A stretch of 64,000 bases of DNA, from NCBI RefSeq assembly GCF_019083965.1, contig NZ_JAHRCY010000020.1:1-64000 (forward strand). Reading direction: 5' to 3'. This DNA is from Catellatospora tritici. GTDB lineage: Bacteria; Actinomycetota; Actinomycetes; Mycobacteriales; Micromonosporaceae. Shown one piece after another: positions 60,427-64,000 of the stretch. How positions within the stretch are numbered: position 1 is the first letter of the stretch; the number at the start of each line of letters is the position of its first letter. The notes below the pieces were generated by a model. That model had not been told where the DNA came from, made no database searches, and was given only the letters and a program-made list of their open reading frames with translations. The position numbers were made by a program, and so were the translations under genes.

Positions 60427-60493
60427 GCCGACCACCGTACGCACCCCCTTCCCGCATCCGCCGGAGCCGCCGACCCACCCCATGACCACCTGA

Positions 60494-60601
60494 GTTGCCG
60501 GGCAATCGGGCACTCGGACCGCCCCGATACGCACGATTGCCAGGCAACTCCAACGATCTCGGCCCACGAGGCGGGACCGGTCGCCCGATTGCCTGGCAAC
60601 T
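60494..60601. repeat. three copies of the GTTGCCNGGCAATCG palindromic unit
   Basis: Arms at 60494-60512 (direct), 60526-60549 (inverted, GCCAGGC) and 60581-60601 (inverted, GCCTGGC). The first two form a hairpin with two mismatches; the third is an extra arm. Family of the 14591-14643 hairpin. Located between YjbQ start and the next gene's end. Confidence 0.8.
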
Positions 60602-60621
60602 CGCGCGGAAAGGGGGGCGGG

Positions 60622-61155
60622 TCAGTCGCCGCCACCGCCATCGCCGCCACCGTCGCCGCCGCCGTCTCCTCCGTCTGAGTCGCCGCCGTCCGAGTCGTCG
60701 CCGGAGTCGTCGTCATGGTGGTGGTCGTGGTCGTGGTGGCCGCCACCCCGCCTGTGGCGACGGCGGCGGGCGAACAGCAGGCTCAGCCCGACCAGCGCGA
60801 TGATCGGGGCGGCGATGCCCGCGACCTTGGCCGCGCCGCTCGGGGGCAGGAAGGCGTAGTCCTCGATGCCGGGGATGACGTACGCGCCGGCGCCGGTCTT
60901 CGCGGACAGCCGCTGCTCGACGTCGGTACCGACCAGGCGGCCCTGCCGACGCTGGTTGTCGTGGCTCCAGGTGGCTTCGCAGTGGCGGTGGATGCCCGCG
61001 AAGGGTGGCGCGCCGAACGGCGCCGAGCAGCCGCGGCCGACGATGGACAGCGCGGTGACGGGGTCACCGCCCACCTCGGCTACCAGCGGGAAGGTCGTGT
61101 TGACCACGAGCAGGCCGCCCCAGAGGAACAGGAGCAGGCCGAGGAGTCTTCGCAT
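60622..61155 (-). CDS. membrane protein with His/Asp/Gly-rich tail
   Basis: 177 residues. Membrane helix 4-26, an external domain with C47 and C63 (GRGCSAPFG, HRHCEATW) that may form a disulfide, second helix at 110-132, then a cytoplasmic tail: basic RRRRHRRGGG, followed by HHDHDHHHDDD and repeats of GGD/GGDS. The tail looks metal-binding. ATG at 61155. Not recognised. Confidence 0.65.
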   Translation of the reverse strand: MRRLLGLLLFLWGGLLVVNTTFPLVAEVGGDPVTALSIVGRGCSAPFGAPPFAGIHRHCEATWSHDNQRRQGRLVGTDVEQRLSAKTGAGAYVIPGIEDYAFLPPSGAAKVAGIAAPIIALVGLSLLFARRRRHRRGGGHHDHDHHHDDDSGDDSDGGDSDGGDGGGDGGGDGGGGD

Positions 61156-61358
61156 GCGCGGCACGCTAATCGATCAGATCCGCTGTATCCGTGCCGCCGT
61201 CGCCCATCCGACCCAAAAGTTACTGTTCAGTAGGCGTGTCGGGGATCGCACCGAGCAGCGGTACGCGTGACGAATGCCCCGCCGAAGGGGCAGGATGGGG
61301 CGAACAGACAACTTCTGTTGGCAAGACCGACCATCACTACAACTACGAGGGAACGCCT

Positions 61359-64000
61359 GTGGCCACCGAACGCAAGCGCCCGGTGATCAGCGACGGCCTG
61401 CCGAGCCAGCTCCCGGATATCGACCCCGAGGAGACGGCGGAGTGGGTTGAGTCGCTCGACGGAGTGATCGACGAACGCGGCGCCAAACGCGCCCGCTACG
61501 TCATGTTGCGGCTGTTGGAGCGTGCCCGTGAACGCCAGGTCGGCGTTCCGCCACTGACCACCACTGACTACATCAACACCATTCCCAGTGAGCGCGAGCC
61601 CTGGTTCCCGGGCGACGAGAACGTCGAACGCCGGCTGCGCGCGTACATCCGCTGGAACGCCGCGATGACCGTGCACCGGGCTCAGCGCCCCGGCATCGGC
61701 GTCGGCGGCCACATCTCGACCTTCGCCTCGTCGGCGTCGCTGTACGAGGTCGGCTTCAACCACTTCTTCCGCGGCAAGAACCACCCCGGCGGCGGCGACC
61801 ACATCTTCTACCAGGGGCACGCGTCCCCCGGCATGTACGGGCGCGCCTACCTCGAGGGGCGGCTGACCGAGCACCAGCTCGACGGGTTCCGCCAGGAGCT
61901 GTCGCACCCGGGTGGCGGCCTGCCGTCGTACCCGCACCCGCGCCTGATGCCGGACTTCTGGGAGTTCCCGACGGTGTCCATGGGCCTGGGCGGCCTGAAC
62001 GCGATCTACCAGGCGCGGTTCAACCGCTACCTGCACCACCGCAACATCAAGGACACCTCCGACCAGCGAGTATGGTCGTTCCTCGGCGACGGCGAGATGG
62101 ACGAGCCGGAGACCCTGGGCGCGATCGGCCTGGCCGCGCGCGAGGAGCTGGACAACCTCACCTTCGTGATCAACTGCAACCTGCAGCGGCTCGACGGCCC
62201 GGTGCGCGGCAACGGCAAGGTCATGCAGGAGCTGGAGGCGTTCTTCCGGGGCGCCGGCTGGAATGTCATCAAGGTCGTCTGGGGCCGTGAGTGGGACCCG
62301 CTGCTGGCCGCCGACACCGACGGTGCGCTGGTCAACCTGATGAACACCACGCCCGACGGTGACTACCAGACCTACAAGGCGGAGTCCGGGGCGTACGTGC
62401 GCGAGCACTTCTTCGGACGCGACCCGCGCACGCGCAAGATGGTCGAGCACATGTCCGACGACGAGATCTGGGGTCTCAAGCGCGGCGGGCACGACTACCG
62501 CAAGCTCTACGCGGCGTACAAGGCGGCGACCGAGCACACCGGCCAGCCGACCGTGATCCTCGCCAAGACGATCAAGGGCTGGACGCTGGGCTCGCACTTC
62601 GAGGGCCGCAACGCCACGCACCAGATGAAGAAGCTGACGCTGGACGACCTGAAGACGTTCCGCGACCGCCTCTACCTGGACATCCCGGACTCGGTCCTGG
62701 AGGCCAACCCGTACGAGCCGCCGTACTACAAGCCGGACGCCAAGAGCGACGAGATGGCGTACCTGCTGGAGCGCCGGGCGGCGCTGGGCGGTTCGCTGCC
62801 GTCGCGCAACACCAAGTACACGGCGCTGCAGCTGCCCGAGCACAAGGTGTACGCGGACCTGAAGAAGGGCTCCGGCAAGCAGAAGATCGCCACCACGATG
62901 GCGTTCGTCCGCCTGTTCAAGGACCTGATGAAGGACAAGCAGATCGGCCACCGCTGGGTGCCGATCATCCCGGACGAGGCGCGCACCTTCGGCATGGACT
63001 CGCTGTTCCCGACGGCGAAGATCTACTCGCCGCACGGCCAGCAGTACACCGCAGTGGACCGCGAGCTGTTCCTGTCGTACAAGGAGTCGACGGCCGGGCA
63101 GATCCTGCACGAGGGCATCAACGAGGCGGGCTCGATCGCCTCGTTCACCGCGGTGGGCAGCTCGTACAGCACCCACGGCGAGCCGATGATCCCGGTCTAC
63201 ATCTTCTACTCGATGTTCGGCTGGCAGCGCACCGCCGACGGCCTGTGGGCCGCGGCCGACCAGATGACGCGCGGCTTCCTGCTGGGCGCCACCGCCGGTC
63301 GCACCACCCTGAACGGTGAGGGCCTGCAGCACGAGGACGGCCACTCGCACCTGATCGCGGCGACGAACCCGGCCGCGGTCGCGTACGACCCGGCGTTCGG
63401 CTTCGAGATCTCGCACATCGTCGAGGACGGCCTGCGCCGCATGTACGGCGAGTCGCCGGAGGACGTCTTCTACTACCTCACGGTGTACAACGAGCCGTAC
63501 GTGCACCCGGCCCAGCCGGAGGGCATCGACGTGCAGGGCCTGCTCAAGGGCCTGTACCGGTACTCGTCCGGCCCGGCGCAGGGCCCGAAGGCGCAGATCA
63601 TGGCCTCCGGCGTGGGCATGCAGTGGGCGATCAAGGCCCAGCAGCTGCTCGCCGAGGACTGGGGCGTGTCGGCCGACGTCTGGTCGGCGACCAGCTGGAC
63701 CGAGCTGCGCCGCGACGCGGTCGAGGCGGAGCGGTTCAACCTGCTGCACCCGGACCAGCCCGCGAAGGTGCCGTACGTGACCCGGGTGCTGGAAGGCGCC
63801 CCGGGCCCGAAGGTGGCCGTCTCCGACTGGATGCGGGCCGTCCCGGACCTGATCTCGCGCTGGGTGCCCGGCGACTACACCTCGCTCGGCACGGACGGCT
63901 TCGGCATGTCCGACACCCGCTCGGCGCTGCGCCGCCACTTCAACGTGGACGCGGAGTCGATCGTGGTGGCGGTGCTGTCGCAGCTGGCCCGCGCCGGTGA
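61359..64000 (+). CDS. aceE: pyruvate dehydrogenase E1, homodimeric type, 3' end cut
   Basis: 880 codons remain open to the window end, about 30 short of the usual 910. GTG at 61359 follows GAGGGA by 8 bases and reads VATERKRPVISDGLPSQLP. Thiamine-diphosphate motif GDGEMDEPETLGA is near residue 245; HISTFASSASLYEVGFNHFF and GGHISTFAS are family signatures. The last visible residues are VAVLSQLARAG. It decarboxylates pyruvate and reductively acetylates the E2 lipoyl group; its E2 may be SucB/DlaT-like, as in mycobacteria. Confidence 0.96.
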   Translation, partial: MATERKRPVISDGLPSQLPDIDPEETAEWVESLDGVIDERGAKRARYVMLRLLERARERQVGVPPLTTTDYINTIPSEREPWFPGDENVERRLRAYIRWNAAMTVHRAQRPGIGVGGHISTFASSASLYEVGFNHFFRGKNHPGGGDHIFYQGHASPGMYGRAYLEGRLTEHQLDGFRQELSHPGGGLPSYPHPRLMPDFWEFPTVSMGLGGLNAIYQARFNRYLHHRNIKDTSDQRVWSFLGDGEMDEPETLGAIGLAAREELDNLTFVINCNLQRLDGPVRGNGKVMQELEAFFRGAGWNVIKVVWGREWDPLLAADTDGALVNLMNTTPDGDYQTYKAESGAYVREHFFGRDPRTRKMVEHMSDDEIWGLKRGGHDYRKLYAAYKAATEHTGQPTVILAKTIKGWTLGSHFEGRNATHQMKKLTLDDLKTFRDRLYLDIPDSVLEANPYEPPYYKPDAKSDEMAYLLERRAALGGSLPSRNTKYTALQLPEHKVYADLKKGSGKQKIATTMAFVRLFKDLMKDKQIGHRWVPIIPDEARTFGMDSLFPTAKIYSPHGQQYTAVDRELFLSYKESTAGQILHEGINEAGSIASFTAVGSSYSTHGEPMIPVYIFYSMFGWQRTADGLWAAADQMTRGFLLGATAGRTTLNGEGLQHEDGHSHLIAATNPAAVAYDPAFGFEISHIVEDGLRRMYGESPEDVFYYLTVYNEPYVHPAQPEGIDVQGLLKGLYRYSSGPAQGPKAQIMASGVGMQWAIKAQQLLAEDWGVSADVWSATSWTELRRDAVEAERFNLLHPDQPAKVPYVTRVLEGAPGPKVAVSDWMRAVPDLISRWVPGDYTSLGTDGFGMSDTRSALRRHFNVDAESIVVAVLSQLARAG

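Noticed and set aside
61227..63938. 903-codon open frame on the minus strand opposite aceE
   Set aside because: Shadow frame; aceE on the plus strand has full motifs and remains open.

Overview
This is a very GC-rich actinobacterial window: most codons end in G or C, and there are many GTG starts and GAGG-type ribosome sites. The order sucB ... lipB ... lipA - DUF4191 - RDD protein - glnA ... glnE ... aceE is a Streptomyces/Micromonospora-type housekeeping arrangement. Together with a CebR operator and many GT-rich palindromes, it suggests a filamentous soil actinomycete, most likely Micromonosporaceae. That assignment is inference. I see no prophage, no full biosynthetic gene cluster and no CRISPR array.

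Layout. 1-3.4 kb: 3' end of sucB (lipoylated E2), an M48 metalloprotease and a nucleoside-sugar epimerase-like protein. 3.4-8.1 kb: a polyprenyl diphosphate synthase, a CooC-like ATPase with a small partner, and a large membrane glycosyltransferase-like protein. 8.1-8.7 kb: a gene-free, palindrome-rich stretch. 8.7-13.7 kb: a propeller-like protein, a second polytopic membrane protein and an MmpL-type transporter. 13.9-18.7 kb: lipB, a T-box-controlled archaeal-type aspS, vapBC, lipA and DUF4191. 18.8-23.3 kb: regulator/MFS pair, RDD protein, glnA with a GlnR box and a terminator, and a holin-like protein. 23.5-30.7 kb: penicillin-acylase-family protein, phosphoesterase, glnE and an amidotransferase. 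30.8-37.8 kb: TetR, endonuclease-like protein, LD-carboxypeptidase, YidD, M15 peptidase, and cimA behind a leader-peptide attenuator. 37.8-44.9 kb: ahpC-ahpD, a LigB dioxygenase, tandem tyrosine phosphatases, TPR and VOC proteins and an MpaB-like protein. 45-51.9 kb: secreted alpha-amylase, monooxygenase/MarR divergon, polyprenol-phosphate-mannose synthase-like glycosyltransferase, tRNA-Val, AhpE and DUF3052. 52-61.2 kb: fused branched-chain 2-oxoacid dehydrogenase E1, secreted phosphoesterase, DUF4139 protein, CebR-controlled GH9 cellulase, YjbQ and a His/Asp-tailed membrane protein. 61.4-64 kb: aceE, cut by the window end.

How genes work together. Lipoate dependence links sucB, lipA, lipB, the branched-chain E1 and aceE. 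AhpD of mycobacteria draws electrons from SucB and Lpd, so ahpCD also connects to this set. glnA (with an adenylylation-site tyrosine) and its adenylyltransferase glnE lie within 9 kb. Amylase and cellulase are secreted polysaccharide degraders with their own operators.

The most unusual content is non-coding. A family of ~54-bp hairpin elements sits at gene 3' ends, with compensatory base changes between copies and, in four cases, the host gene's stop codon inside or at the edge of the element. A second palindromic family (GTTGCCNGGCAATCG) occurs at two loci. There is a T-box whose 3' part can mask the aspS ribosome site, an Ile/Leu leader-peptide attenuator before cimA, and a G26 homopolymer within a hairpin.
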